Assembly: GCF_900774055.1 (NCBI RefSeq)
Contig: NZ_CAAGSW010000003.1
Coordinates: forward strand, 248,001-312,000
DNA: 64,000 nt
Direction of reading: 5' to 3'
DNA from: Methanococcoides sp. AM1
GTDB lineage: Archaea > Halobacteriota > Methanosarcinia > Methanosarcinales > Methanosarcinaceae
Shown here: one piece after another, positions 18,685-26,592 of the stretch
Numbering within the stretch: the stretch's first letter is position 1
Layout of the letters: every line of letters begins with the position of its first letter
Translations under genes and position numbers: made by a program
Notes under the pieces: model-generated
Told to the model about the DNA's origin: nothing
Database searches by the model: none
Seen by the model: only the letters and a program-made list of their open reading frames with translations

Positions 18685-18831
18685 TCAAACTTCTAAAACA
18701 ACGCTATTTGGTTCACCCTGCATAGCTCTGGAAAAACATCTGAGTGTGCAGAACAACTCCCGGTCTCCTATTTTTTCATTTACAACGAACTTATCCCCAC
18801 AAACAGGGCAGGTTTTTTCAACATACCTCAA
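18685..18831 (-). CDS. Small TRASH/zinc-ribbon-like protein, 48 residues
   Basis: A short frame starting at TTG with AAAGGTG five bases upstream and stop codons just before it in frame. It has CPVCG at residues 8-12 and FCTLRC at 30-35, four cysteines in the spacing of TRASH/YHS-type or treble-clef zinc sites. Such small proteins in archaea bind zinc or other metals or sit in complexes. It lies 136 bases upstream of the polysaccharide cluster on the same strand but is probably separate. The cysteine pattern makes it likely to be real. Confidence 0.6.
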   Translation of the reverse strand: MRYVEKTCPVCGDKFVVNEKIGDRELFCTLRCFSRAMQGEPNSVVLEV

Positions 18832-18879
18832 TATAACACCTTTCTATTATTGTACCCACTGAATTTATATAAAGTATAC

Positions 18880-19053
18880 TTAATATAAGCTGGAGTGCGC
18901 AATGCTATAAATATATTTAAGTCGATCGATTCGATTTTTACGATGTGTATATACATTATCCTGCAATAGTTTTGAAGCTATATCTCTAAGAACATGTTGT
19001 TTTCCGTATTTAGTACAGTATTCTGGCTCTGCTTCTCCAAAACCATAGATCAT
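18880..19053 (-). CDS. Possible 57-residue small protein
   Basis: An ATG-started frame of 57 codons, soluble, with one cysteine and a basic, tyrosine-rich C-terminal half (RKNRIDRLKYIYS). I do not recognise a family. It ends 49 bases before the small cysteine protein on the same strand, so the two may be co-transcribed. Support is only the protein-like composition. Confidence 0.3.
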   Translation of the reverse strand: MIYGFGEAEPEYCTKYGKQHVLRDIASKLLQDNVYTHRKNRIDRLKYIYSIAHSSLY

Positions 19054-19275
19054 GTTAACGCTGTAATTTCTTCAAATGTCATGTACATTGAGTTCCCAGT
19101 GTATTTTATACATTAATTATATTCTTAATTTCAAGATCAGCTGCAACATTTAAACTTCCCAACTATGCATAAATATTTCGACACGTTTATATATCTTATT
19201 GCTTGTAATATCATGAAAACAGTTGATCAATTATTTGTGTGTGGTTATGTGGTCTTTAAGTCTCAGAGGTTAAAT
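19054..19275. other. Promoter-bearing gap before the PGF-pre-PGF gene
   Basis: Intergenic stretch between a leftward small ORF and a rightward gene. Both strands are AT-rich, and TTTATACATTAATTATATTC near 19110-19129 could serve as TATA element. An open frame continues upstream of the chosen start of the next gene, but it lacks a ribosome site and would put 37 unlikely residues before a clear signal peptide. Confidence 0.35.
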
Positions 19276-21099
19276 ATGCAATCGAAATCTGGATCCAAAA
19301 ATTATGGAAGATATGTTAGTATTGGAATAACGGTTGCCATAGTAATAATGATGGTCTTGTCAGGCCCTGTAACTGCGGTTTCGCTAGGAATTACAGAACT
19401 GGACGGAACCACTCATACGAAGGGCAATTCTGTAACATTCAATGTTACTGCAACGATCGAAGGTACTGATAGTTATGTGCCAATTGACAGTTTCGCATTG
19501 CAGATCACAGGTGCGACTTCCAAAGAAATCACATATTCAACAGATGGAACTATACTATCAGGATCAGGTATAACAGTTGAAGCTGTTGAAGTTCCATCAT
19601 CATCATCAGAATATGGTCAGGGTTATGGTTATGATTCCAGGTTGGGTTCTGGTCATGACTTTGGATACGGCTATGGCTATGGCACAGGTGGTGCAGATCT
19701 TGTATATGAGTATACTATTACCCTTGATACATCTACACTTAATGCCGGTGTCCACAACGCTGTATTATCACTGAACACAGGCGATTCAGCAAAGCCTTCA
19801 TTTGAATCATCATCTGCTTCCTTTACAATTGAGTCTTCCAGCAGCAGTAGAAGCAGCTCCTCCGGCGGCGGTGGCGGTGGAAGCGGATCAACCGGTGAAG
19901 CCTACGATAACATCGAATTCAAGGAAGTGAAGACAGAGAACATTGTAGGTGGACTTGAGATCAGTTATGCCTTTGGTGAAGAGCAGAATGCAATTCAATA
20001 CATCAACTTCTCTGCAGTGAGGAATTACCAAAGAACTTCAACAACGATCGAAGTGCTTAAGGACAGATCTGAAATGGTCGATGAAAGTGCTCCGGGACTT
20101 GTTTACAGCAACCTTAACATCTGGGTTGGTAAATCAGGATTTGCTACAGAAGATAACATTGCTGATCCTGTGATAAGTTTCCGTGTACCAAAAGACTGGA
20201 TCACAGAGAATGGAATTGATGAGAATTTAATAGTACTATATCGCCACAGTGAAGGCAAATGGAATGCTCTCAATACCGGGAAGGTTGGAGAAGATGACTT
20301 ATTCATCTACTTCGAAGCGGAAACTCCGGGATTCTCACCATTTGCTATTGCAGCAGATGTGGATGATGAAGTTTTAACAGAAAATACCACTTCAACAGAA
20401 GATGACTCCAGTGCTGTCAATATTACTGTATCCTCAGAAGAAGAATTGAATGCAAGTGGAACTGAAGAAGAAAATGGCTCGGGGTTAAATATACTCTTCA
20501 TTATAGTACCGGTACTTTTGGTGCTAATAGTTCTATACGCTTCGTATGCAGCAGAAAAAAGCAAGCGTGATAATGGAGGGGACAACACTGCAGATCTCCC
20601 GGATGATGTGCAAGTTGCAGAAAGTGATGATTCTAAAACTGCTCCAGATATCACAAATGCTGAGGAAATATCATCTCAGTCTGCCAAACCAACGCCTGAG
20701 TCTGAGGAAATCCCAGTCTGGTCTGCCAAAACAGCACCTGCTACTGAGCAAATCCCGGTTCGGTCTGCCAAACCAAAGCCGGCTGCTGAGGAGATATCAG
20801 GTCAGTCTGCGGATACAACACCTACTGCTAAGGAAGTATTAGGTGAACCTGTCGAAACAATACCTACTGTTGAGGAAATGTTAGGTTACTCTGCCGAAAC
20901 AAAATCTGATGATGTGGAAAACAAAGTCCAGTCAGAAGATACTGAACAAGAGAGCAAAGAGATGAAAGAGTCCGGTAATTTCTCGGATGACGGATGGACA
21001 CAATCCACTACTCAGGATAACGAAGTCCGGTCAGATGATACTGAACAAAAGACCAAAGAGCCGAAAAGATCCAGGACTAACCCGGATGACAAATGGTGA
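19276..21099 (+). CDS. PGF-pre-PGF surface protein with cytoplasmic repeat tail
   Basis: A 607-residue membrane-anchored surface protein. The ATG was chosen because GAGGT lies 6 bases upstream and a signal peptide follows at once (residues 1-36). Then come a beta-rich domain (about 37-185) interrupted by a Gly/Tyr-rich insert (113-139), a Ser/Gly linker (187-205), a PGF-pre-PGF domain (about 210-360, ending ETPGFSPFAI) and a single membrane span (about 403-423). The last 180 residues are charged and should be inside the cell: six 14-residue repeats (463-546), then a duplicated acidic segment (about 551-574 and 584-607). PGF-pre-PGF domains normally accompany PGF-CTERM sorting tails; here a normal span with a long tail replaces it. 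The role is unknown. Confidence 0.7.
   Translation: MQSKSGSKNYGRYVSIGITVAIVIMMVLSGPVTAVSLGITELDGTTHTKGNSVTFNVTATIEGTDSYVPIDSFALQITGATSKEITYSTDGTILSGSGITVEAVEVPSSSSEYGQGYGYDSRLGSGHDFGYGYGYGTGGADLVYEYTITLDTSTLNAGVHNAVLSLNTGDSAKPSFESSSASFTIESSSSSRSSSSGGGGGGSGSTGEAYDNIEFKEVKTENIVGGLEISYAFGEEQNAIQYINFSAVRNYQRTSTTIEVLKDRSEMVDESAPGLVYSNLNIWVGKSGFATEDNIADPVISFRVPKDWITENGIDENLIVLYRHSEGKWNALNTGKVGEDDLFIYFEAETPGFSPFAIAADVDDEVLTENTTSTEDDSSAVNITVSSEEELNASGTEEENGSGLNILFIIVPVLLVLIVLYASYAAEKSKRDNGGDNTADLPDDVQVAESDDSKTAPDITNAEEISSQSAKPTPESEEIPVWSAKTAPATEQIPVRSAKPKPAAEEISGQSADTTPTAKEVLGEPVETIPTVEEMLGYSAETKSDDVENKVQSEDTEQESKEMKESGNFSDDGWTQSTTQDNEVRSDDTEQKTKEPKRSRTNPDDKW
20662..20913 (+). repeat. Six 42-base in-frame tandem repeats
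   Basis: Six units of exactly 14 codons in the cytoplasmic tail of the preceding gene. The consensus is EEI-x-x-x-SAK-x-x-P-x-x. Units 1-4 are close to each other; units 5 and 6 have diverged (KEVLGEPVETIPTV, EEMLGYSAETKSDD). The fixed unit length shows tandem duplication, not chance low complexity. Confidence 0.8.
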
Positions 21100-21128
21100 T
21101 GGCGGTACTGGTATAATTACCGGATCTT

Positions 21129-21165
21129 GAAGGGTTAGATAAAAACCCTTCTTTTTATCTTTTTT
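21129..21165 (+). terminator. Hairpin plus T-run terminator
   Basis: GAAGGGTT (21129-21136) pairs with AACCCTTC (21144-21151), followed by TTTTTATCTTTTTT. It ends the PGF-pre-PGF transcript. Confidence 0.75.
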
Positions 21166-21454
21166 AATTAATTTTCTTGGATCAGAAGAAGCTTATTTAC
21201 TTGATCTAAATTTACATAATTCGTGTTTACGTTCAGTAAATTGATCTTCTCTGCCAGAGTCATGAGGTAACTCTTCTCTCACTTAAATGCAATATATTTT
21301 CGAACCTATATGAATTCATTTCCTGAACATGCTTTTAAGCACCAGTGAGGATCTGGCCACAGCTTATTTTTAATCAATGAAACGAATTAGCTAGATAATT
21401 GTCTTATTTTACTGGAAGTATGATCAATTCATTAAAAAGGGAAAATAAATTATT
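21166..21454. other. Gap without supported gene
   Basis: AT-rich stretch between a terminator and a broken gene. The only frame worth noting is a leftward 31-codon ORF (21168-21263, MTLAEKINLLN at its start), too short to support without homologs. Confidence 0.3.
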
Positions 21455-21753
21455 CTATCTCCGCTTCATCACGAAAGAAACAGCCAGAACCCCGGTGATT
21501 GCCACATAAACCATAAAACCTGGTGTATCTTCATTATCTGCTTCAACGTCAGGTGGTGGAGCTTCAGCAATCCTCTCAATTGTTTCCTCTGAGGAACGAA
21601 CCACTGGCACTTAACCACGAAATATCCTTTTTGGGAACCATACTTTCTTGCAGGAATATTTTTCAAAAAGCTAATATCTGGTATCTTTTCAATGACGATG
21701 TCAAATATGCTTTCTCATTTTACCTGGTCCTTAGTTTGCAAGGACACGTAAGA
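21455..21753 (-). pseudogene. C-terminal remnant of a PGF-CTERM surface protein
   Basis: The last 50 or so codons read APPPDVEADNEDTPGFMVY, a hydrophobic span and a basic MKRR end, which is a complete PGF-CTERM archaeosortase signal. Upstream the protein continues only after a one-base frame change near 21600, reading SIFDIVIEKIPDISF and KYGSQKGYFVVKCQWFV, and then meets a TGA at 21715-21717. Beyond that a few more matching codons run up to the start of the next gene. The body of the protein is missing, so this is the relic of an S-layer-type or other exported protein replaced on its 5' side by the neighbouring rightward gene. Confidence 0.65.
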
Positions 21754-21784
21754 CTCTTATCTGATATGGGGAATATGTCCGCCA

Positions 21785-22717
21785 ATGTGGATCGATGGAT
21801 TGTATTCAGCATTTGACTATCTCATCAAGGTCATTCCCCCGATAGTTGTCGGAACCCTGATCATGGATATTATGGTGGAAATGGGCTGGGTGAACAAGCT
21901 GGGTTTTCTGGCATCCCCACTAATGCGTTTTGGTCACTTACGAGAAGAGATCGGCCTGAGCTTTCTCACATCCTTTGGTTCTTCCGCTGCCGGAAACTCA
22001 ATGATAGCAAAGCTGCACGATGACGACCACATCGATAGAAAAGAAACGATCATAGCGACAATGGTAAATTCTTTCCCTTCAGGCATCGTACTTTCAAGGG
22101 ACCTTTTTCCCGTAGTAGTTATCTTACTTGGTACCACCGGGCTAATATATCTGGGGATAGTGGTACTCATAGGTTTTCTGAAAACATTGCTTGCACTGAT
22201 AGCTGCACGTCTTATTCTCACACCCAGGCCATCCGGAAATATTCACAGCAATATGGAGAAGGTAACCTTCAGGGCAGCTTCTGTGAATGCTTTGAAAAGG
22301 TCCCGTAGATCCCTTACAAGGATAGTTCTTACAATGGCCCTTGTATCGGTCATCGTATTCCAGCTGATGGAAACAGGCATTTTTGATTCTGTAGCATCCA
22401 TAATGAAGGATTCATTCATGATCCGTTACGTGCCTGCTGATGCCCTGCCAATAATCGCCGGCTGGTTTGCCAGTAACATTGCTGCCTATACCATAGCAGG
22501 CAATCTTTTAGATGCAGAGATGCTATCCGGCAAGGACATTATCCTTGCACTTCTCATTGGAAGGATATTGGCAAGTGTTGCAAGGATCAGGACCATGCTA
22601 CCTTATTATGTGGGGATATTCAGTCCGAATCTGGGTGTAAGGATAATGGTCGTATCGCTGGTCATGCAGAATGGTATCATGATGGGGATAGCAGGCGTTA
22701 TCTTTGTGTTCTTTTGA
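21785..22717 (+). CDS. Nucleoside-recognition (Gate) domain membrane protein
   Basis: A 310-residue membrane protein with about eight spans in two similar halves. Each half has the Gate-type pattern: a span with a polar break (IPPIVVGTLIMDIMVEMGW) followed by SFLTSFGSSAAGNSMIA in half one and WFASNIAAYTIAGNLL in half two. Gate domains occur in nucleoside transporters, FeoB and spore maturation proteins. In archaea these free-standing proteins have no proven substrate. It is a single gene, convergent with the DUF4097 lipoprotein gene, and the 5' neighbour is a pseudogene. Confidence 0.7.
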   Translation: MWIDGLYSAFDYLIKVIPPIVVGTLIMDIMVEMGWVNKLGFLASPLMRFGHLREEIGLSFLTSFGSSAAGNSMIAKLHDDDHIDRKETIIATMVNSFPSGIVLSRDLFPVVVILLGTTGLIYLGIVVLIGFLKTLLALIAARLILTPRPSGNIHSNMEKVTFRAASVNALKRSRRSLTRIVLTMALVSVIVFQLMETGIFDSVASIMKDSFMIRYVPADALPIIAGWFASNIAAYTIAGNLLDAEMLSGKDIILALLIGRILASVARIRTMLPYYVGIFSPNLGVRIMVVSLVMQNGIMMGIAGVIFVFF

Positions 22718-22795
22718 TGAGGGCAAAAAAACCATTGATAGGCATAAGATCTTATCAAAATAAAAAGTAAATGAAATAAATGAAATGAACCCTTT

Positions 22796-23620
22796 TCAAA
22801 CGACAAGTTTGTTAAGGTTCACATTTCCATTTGTTGTTCTGATATGCATTTTATTGCCACCTTCACCAATGACTCCTTCTACATGAGTTGATTCCAGATT
22901 TGTTGCTACCAATTCCACTTCACTTATTGAAATATGGCCATTGGTTGTTTCCATCTCGATATCGGCGTCCAATGACGGATCAATAAAGAGTATGATCGCC
23001 CCATTGGTGCACCTGATGTCTACATCATCTCTGATGTCAAGTATATGGGCCTCTATTCTTCCATTGGTGGTCTGCAGGTCGCCGATACCTGTTGTTCTCT
23101 GAATATCCAGTGCACCATTGCTTGATATTGCTGTTATGTATCCTTTGACGTTGCTTATTGCTATATTTCCATTGGTGGTTATAGCTGTAGTATTTCCCTT
23201 TGTGTCTGAGATCACTATGTTTCCATTGGTTGTTTCTATAATGTCAACTGTAACATTCTCCGGAACCTTGATGTTAATGTCAACTGAGACCCTGACATTT
23301 TCAAGAGCAGGATATTTCGTTTCCACTTTCAGCTCATCATCGATCTCATTGACAATAATGTTAACTTTTTGAAGTTCATCTTCACCATAATTTGTTCTTT
23401 TGATGGCTTCCAATTCGACCTTATCGCCATCCCAGCGATTGATCTCGATCTGTCCGTTTATGTTGTTAACGGTCAAGGTTGTGTTGTTATCTGCTTCATA
23501 TTCTCCGCTGAAATATTCTATCTCTTCAGCTCCGTAGTCCGGTCCGTAGGTCGTGCAGCCTGAAACAGCAGCTACGATCAGTGTTGAAAATAATAGGAAT
23601 GTAAGTTGGTATTTGTTCAT
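22796..23620 (-). CDS. DUF4097-family lipoprotein
   Basis: A 274-residue exported protein. The ATG chosen gives a signal peptide ending in the lipobox VAAVSGC; an upstream in-frame ATG would add 26 residues with no purpose. The mature part is a repetitive beta solenoid: the motif TTNG-x-I recurs about six times, spaced 20-30 residues apart, typical of DUF4097/putative adhesin proteins. These are cell-surface proteins, in bacteria often next to envelope-stress regulators. No partner is seen here. Function in archaea is unknown. Confidence 0.7.
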   Translation of the reverse strand: MNKYQLTFLLFSTLIVAAVSGCTTYGPDYGAEEIEYFSGEYEADNNTTLTVNNINGQIEINRWDGDKVELEAIKRTNYGEDELQKVNIIVNEIDDELKVETKYPALENVRVSVDINIKVPENVTVDIIETTNGNIVISDTKGNTTAITTNGNIAISNVKGYITAISSNGALDIQRTTGIGDLQTTNGRIEAHILDIRDDVDIRCTNGAIILFIDPSLDADIEMETTNGHISISEVELVATNLESTHVEGVIGEGGNKMHIRTTNGNVNLNKLVV

Positions 23621-23795
23621 TGCAGAAGTCCCCATTAAGAATTGGGGACAGTTAATAATAAATCTATCTGTTAGAAGAAACGAAAATATAAAAATCATTT
23701 GCAGTTTTAGTCGATCTGATCAATGTTTCAATACGCAGCATTTTGATCTGAAAAATGATAACTTTATCTATGGAAATGTATAATCTCACTAATAG

Positions 23796-23813
23796 GATAT
23801 CTTCTAAGATATC
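23796..23813. promoter_or_regulatory. 18-base palindrome upstream of a methyltransferase
   Basis: GATATCTT-CT-AAGATATC is a perfect inverted repeat with a two-base centre, 54 bases before the next start codon. Such a short centre fits a dimeric repressor site better than an RNA hairpin. Confidence 0.4.
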
Positions 23814-23867
23814 GTCTGGTTTAAACATCTAACAGATACATCTAAGCTTGTCCATCGAGATGATACA

Positions 23868-24530
23868 ATGACCCGATCTGTTTTTGATAACCTTCCCCAA
23901 AGATATGACCTTCTACTAAAACAGGCTCTTCCAAATTGGGAGATTTTCTTTGCCACGGTCGTTGAATACATCCCTGAAGGGAAAAACGAAATACTTGAGC
24001 TGGGCAGTGGAACTGGTTTTCTTACCAGCATGATCCGGAAAGCCAGACCTGAAGTATCAATTACCTGCATTGATAATGATCCTGATATGCTGGCGATAGC
24101 TAAGGAAAAGCCTGAACTCAAAGATGTTACCTTTATCGAAGGCGACATCCTGAAAATGTGGCCTGAGACCTCTTGTGATCTTGTGATCTCTACGCAATGT
24201 CTCTTTGCTTTACCAGCAGATGAAAAAGCACGTATTTTCGAACAGATATATGATTCTCTCAAACCAGGCGGTATGTTGATCGAAGGTGACATTGTCAGAC
24301 CTGAAAGCAAATGGGAAGAGATGATATATAGGTCACAATGGAAAAAGTATATGCTGGAGCAGGGTATGTCGCCTGAGGATACTGAAGAGATGTTGCTTTC
24401 TCTGGACCGGGTATCTGACAGGATCGATACACTTGCAGAATTTCGGGGAAGGCTGGAAGAAGCCGGGTTCGAAGGAATTTTTTCCCCTTACTGGTACGAA
24501 ATGTATGCGGTTCTTGTAGCTTCCCGATAA
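23868..24530 (+). CDS. SAM-dependent class I methyltransferase
   Basis: A 220-residue methyltransferase of the Methyltransf_25/UbiE-like type. Motif I is ILELGSGTGFLTSM (about 42-55), followed by ITCIDNDPDML at strand 2 and FIEGDILKMWPE, then DLVISTQCLF and LKPGGMLIEGD. These sites bind S-adenosylmethionine. The C-terminal third has a helical cap and no other domain. The substrate is unknown. It stands alone between two leftward genes, with an operator-like palindrome in front. Confidence 0.8.
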   Translation: MTRSVFDNLPQRYDLLLKQALPNWEIFFATVVEYIPEGKNEILELGSGTGFLTSMIRKARPEVSITCIDNDPDMLAIAKEKPELKDVTFIEGDILKMWPETSCDLVISTQCLFALPADEKARIFEQIYDSLKPGGMLIEGDIVRPESKWEEMIYRSQWKKYMLEQGMSPEDTEEMLLSLDRVSDRIDTLAEFRGRLEEAGFEGIFSPYWYEMYAVLVASR

Positions 24531-24561
24531 ATTCTACATTAAAGGCACTCGATTTACAATT

Positions 24562-25410
24562 TCAGGCTGAGATGAAAACTATCGCAACCAGAGCAGCAGC
24601 TACTCCGATCCATTGCTTTAAAGAGAGCTTTTCTTTGAGTATCAGCCATGCAAGCAATACTGTGCCTGCAGGGTAAAGGGAAGACGTAATGGAAGCTATA
24701 TCGAGCCGACCTGCCTGGGAAGCCAGAGCAAAAAAGGTGTTTCCACCTGTATCAAAGACACCTGCAATGATAATTACGGGTAGGACATTTTTCGGAGGTA
24801 GGTACACCTGCTTGCTCAAAGCAATAAATATGATCAATGTGATCACAGCTGCGATCCTTGCAGCAGTAAGTGGCCAGAGTACAGCCGTATCACTGACCCT
24901 GTCGATGGATATGAAGAACAGTCCGAATCCAGTTCCGGCGATCAACGGGAGTATAAGGTCTGTGCGTTCTATCTTGCTGCTCTCATCTCCTCCACCTGCA
25001 ATGAGCCAGACTGCTACAAATGCAAAAGCAAAACCGATCATTTGATGAACAGCAGGCAATCCTTCATAGAATGCACCGTAAATGACCGGTACAGAAGCAG
25101 CTACCACCGCGGAGATCGGTGCAACAAATCCCATCCTTCCCTGTGAGAGCCCACGATAAAGTGCCAGAAGCCCGATGCTGATGAATACTCCGGCAACAGC
25201 TCCCCAGAGCATACCGCCAAGAGGTGGCATTTTTTCTGCCATCAGATAAGCTGAAGCTGCAAGAAGGAAAACCCCGACTGCCTGGGTTATCAGGACCACA
25301 CTATATACATTGGCACGTTTAGATGCGAATCCACCGCTGAAATCTCCGGCACCCCAGGATATGGCTGCCATAAGTCCAAAAAAAACCACAAGAAATTCAG
25401 CAGGTATCAT
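24562..25410 (-). CDS. EamA family (DMT) transporter
   Basis: An inner-membrane transporter of 282 residues with ten spans in two five-span halves, each with the EamA pattern (the second ends SSLYPAGTVLLAWLILKEKLSLKQWIG, a hallmark of the family). These carriers export metabolites or amino acids; the substrate is not predictable. The ATG used has GGAG about ten bases upstream. A TTG seven codons earlier is possible but adds a charged N-terminus. Single gene, convergent with the methyltransferase. Confidence 0.8.
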   Translation of the reverse strand: MIPAEFLVVFFGLMAAISWGAGDFSGGFASKRANVYSVVLITQAVGVFLLAASAYLMAEKMPPLGGMLWGAVAGVFISIGLLALYRGLSQGRMGFVAPISAVVAASVPVIYGAFYEGLPAVHQMIGFAFAFVAVWLIAGGGDESSKIERTDLILPLIAGTGFGLFFISIDRVSDTAVLWPLTAARIAAVITLIIFIALSKQVYLPPKNVLPVIIIAGVFDTGGNTFFALASQAGRLDIASITSSLYPAGTVLLAWLILKEKLSLKQWIGVAAALVAIVFISA

Positions 25411-25610
25411 GTATTTTGTTCTCCAGAACAATTATTAGGTTGAAGCTATTTGGATTTATGCAACATTAAGGAAGTTCCTGGCAGAATCTGTACATTTGTT
25501 GACTGATTATGATTAGCTTTATTTTGCATATATCATGAGTCTATCGATTTCATGTTGTAGAATTTAAGATAATTTTAAAAGTTGACATTGCCTTGATTTA
25601 TGCAATAAAT

Positions 25611-25642
25611 AGTTCAAAAAAAGAAAAAAAGGAAGTTCAGTT
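25611..25642 (-). terminator. T-rich terminator of the secreted protein gene
   Basis: On the leftward transcript the stop codon is followed within about 15 bases by two T-runs of seven. No hairpin is needed for archaeal termination at such sites. Confidence 0.5.
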
Positions 25643-26335
25643 TTAAGCTTCATAGAAGCGTATCTGAACTAACTTGCTTCCGTGGTTGTCATACTGCCAG
25701 AAGTATGTTGGATCTGGATAGAGAACAGAGTCAAATGTCTTTAGATTGTTCAGGTAATCGAAAACCCATACATCAGCATCACCCGGACTCATCATTCCAA
25801 TTGTATCCGGCTCTTCCTTTGCACTTACATAGAACAGGTCTGTAGCATCGGTCCATTGTGCTTTCTTTGATTTAGAAACGGTTACATCTCCAATATCAAA
25901 GTAGTAGGTATCGTTAGCCTTTACCCATCCAACAATGTTTGTGTATGCATTTGGTTTAGCTTTGGCAGCAATGTATACATTGTATTTTCCTGGTGCCAGC
26001 TGGAAGGCACATGTACCATCATCAAATGCATTTCCATCGATGACAGTAAACTCGTCTCCCTGTGTTATATCGATTTGAATACCAGGAATTACGGTTTCAA
26101 CCCCTTCGTCCCAAACAGTAATACTAAATTCGCTGGTGTTATCAGGAACGAACATTGTGTTTCCGTTATCATAACCTTCACCATTACCTTTCCAGTCAAC
26201 ATCTTTTCCAATGATGTTCAGGGTATCGTGAGGACCATTGAAGTCTGTCCCTGGTTTGGCTGCTTGTACCGATACTGCTAGCCCTGCTAATATAAGCATA
26301 GCTAGAACTCCTATTGTTATTGTTCTTATATTCAT
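25643..26335 (-). CDS. Secreted protein of unknown function
   Basis: A 230-residue exported protein. The signal peptide spans about 1-25 and ends SVQAA, with no lipobox and no C-terminal anchor or sorting tail, so the mature protein should be released or held by other partners. The middle (about 60-150) is beta-rich and ends a segment APGKYNVYIAAKAK, like a carboxypeptidase-regulatory or Ig-type beta sandwich. There are aromatic-rich stretches late in the protein (YPDPTYFWQYDNHG). I do not recognise a family. The strong TATA box suggests good expression. Confidence 0.6.
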   Translation of the reverse strand: MNIRTITIGVLAMLILAGLAVSVQAAKPGTDFNGPHDTLNIIGKDVDWKGNGEGYDNGNTMFVPDNTSEFSITVWDEGVETVIPGIQIDITQGDEFTVIDGNAFDDGTCAFQLAPGKYNVYIAAKAKPNAYTNIVGWVKANDTYYFDIGDVTVSKSKKAQWTDATDLFYVSAKEEPDTIGMMSPGDADVWVFDYLNNLKTFDSVLYPDPTYFWQYDNHGSKLVQIRFYEA

Positions 26336-26383
26336 TAGTACCCACTCATTAAATATGAGATAATACGAATGAGTTATTTCTTC

Positions 26384-26398
26384 TTATATATATTTAAT
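26384..26398 (-). promoter_or_regulatory. TATA box of the secreted protein gene
   Basis: On the leftward strand ATTAAATATATATAA, about 50 bases before the ATG, is an archaeal TATA element in the right place for a short leader carrying GAGTGGGT as ribosome site. Confidence 0.5.
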
Positions 26399-26534
26399 GC
26401 AACAAATAAATATCATTATAATGAGCATAATATAAAAGCTTAATTATTTCATTTGACTAAGGTATCTTCTATCTTTCATCTTCCACAATGAAGAATTGAT
26501 TACTTTAAAAATAATATTAGTTTTTAGTCCTTAA

Positions 26535-26567
26535 AAAAGATCAATGAATTCCGGGATTGGAATTCAT
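26535..26567 (-). terminator. Hairpin plus T-run terminator of the sulfate permease gene
   Basis: ATGAATTCC (26544-26552) and GGAATTCAT (26559-26567) form a perfect nine-base stem with a six-base loop. On the leftward strand it is followed by TGATCTTTTTT. Confidence 0.7.
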
Positions 26568-26592
26568 ATTTTAAAATTATGCTGAAAGCTTC

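Noticed and set aside
19165-19275. Earlier ATG starts for the PGF-pre-PGF gene
   Set aside because: They lack a ribosome site and place 37 residues before a clear signal peptide; the later ATG has GAGGT in front.
22744-22755. ATAAGATCTTAT palindrome as terminator
   Set aside because: It has no loop; it could at most be a protein site between two convergent genes.
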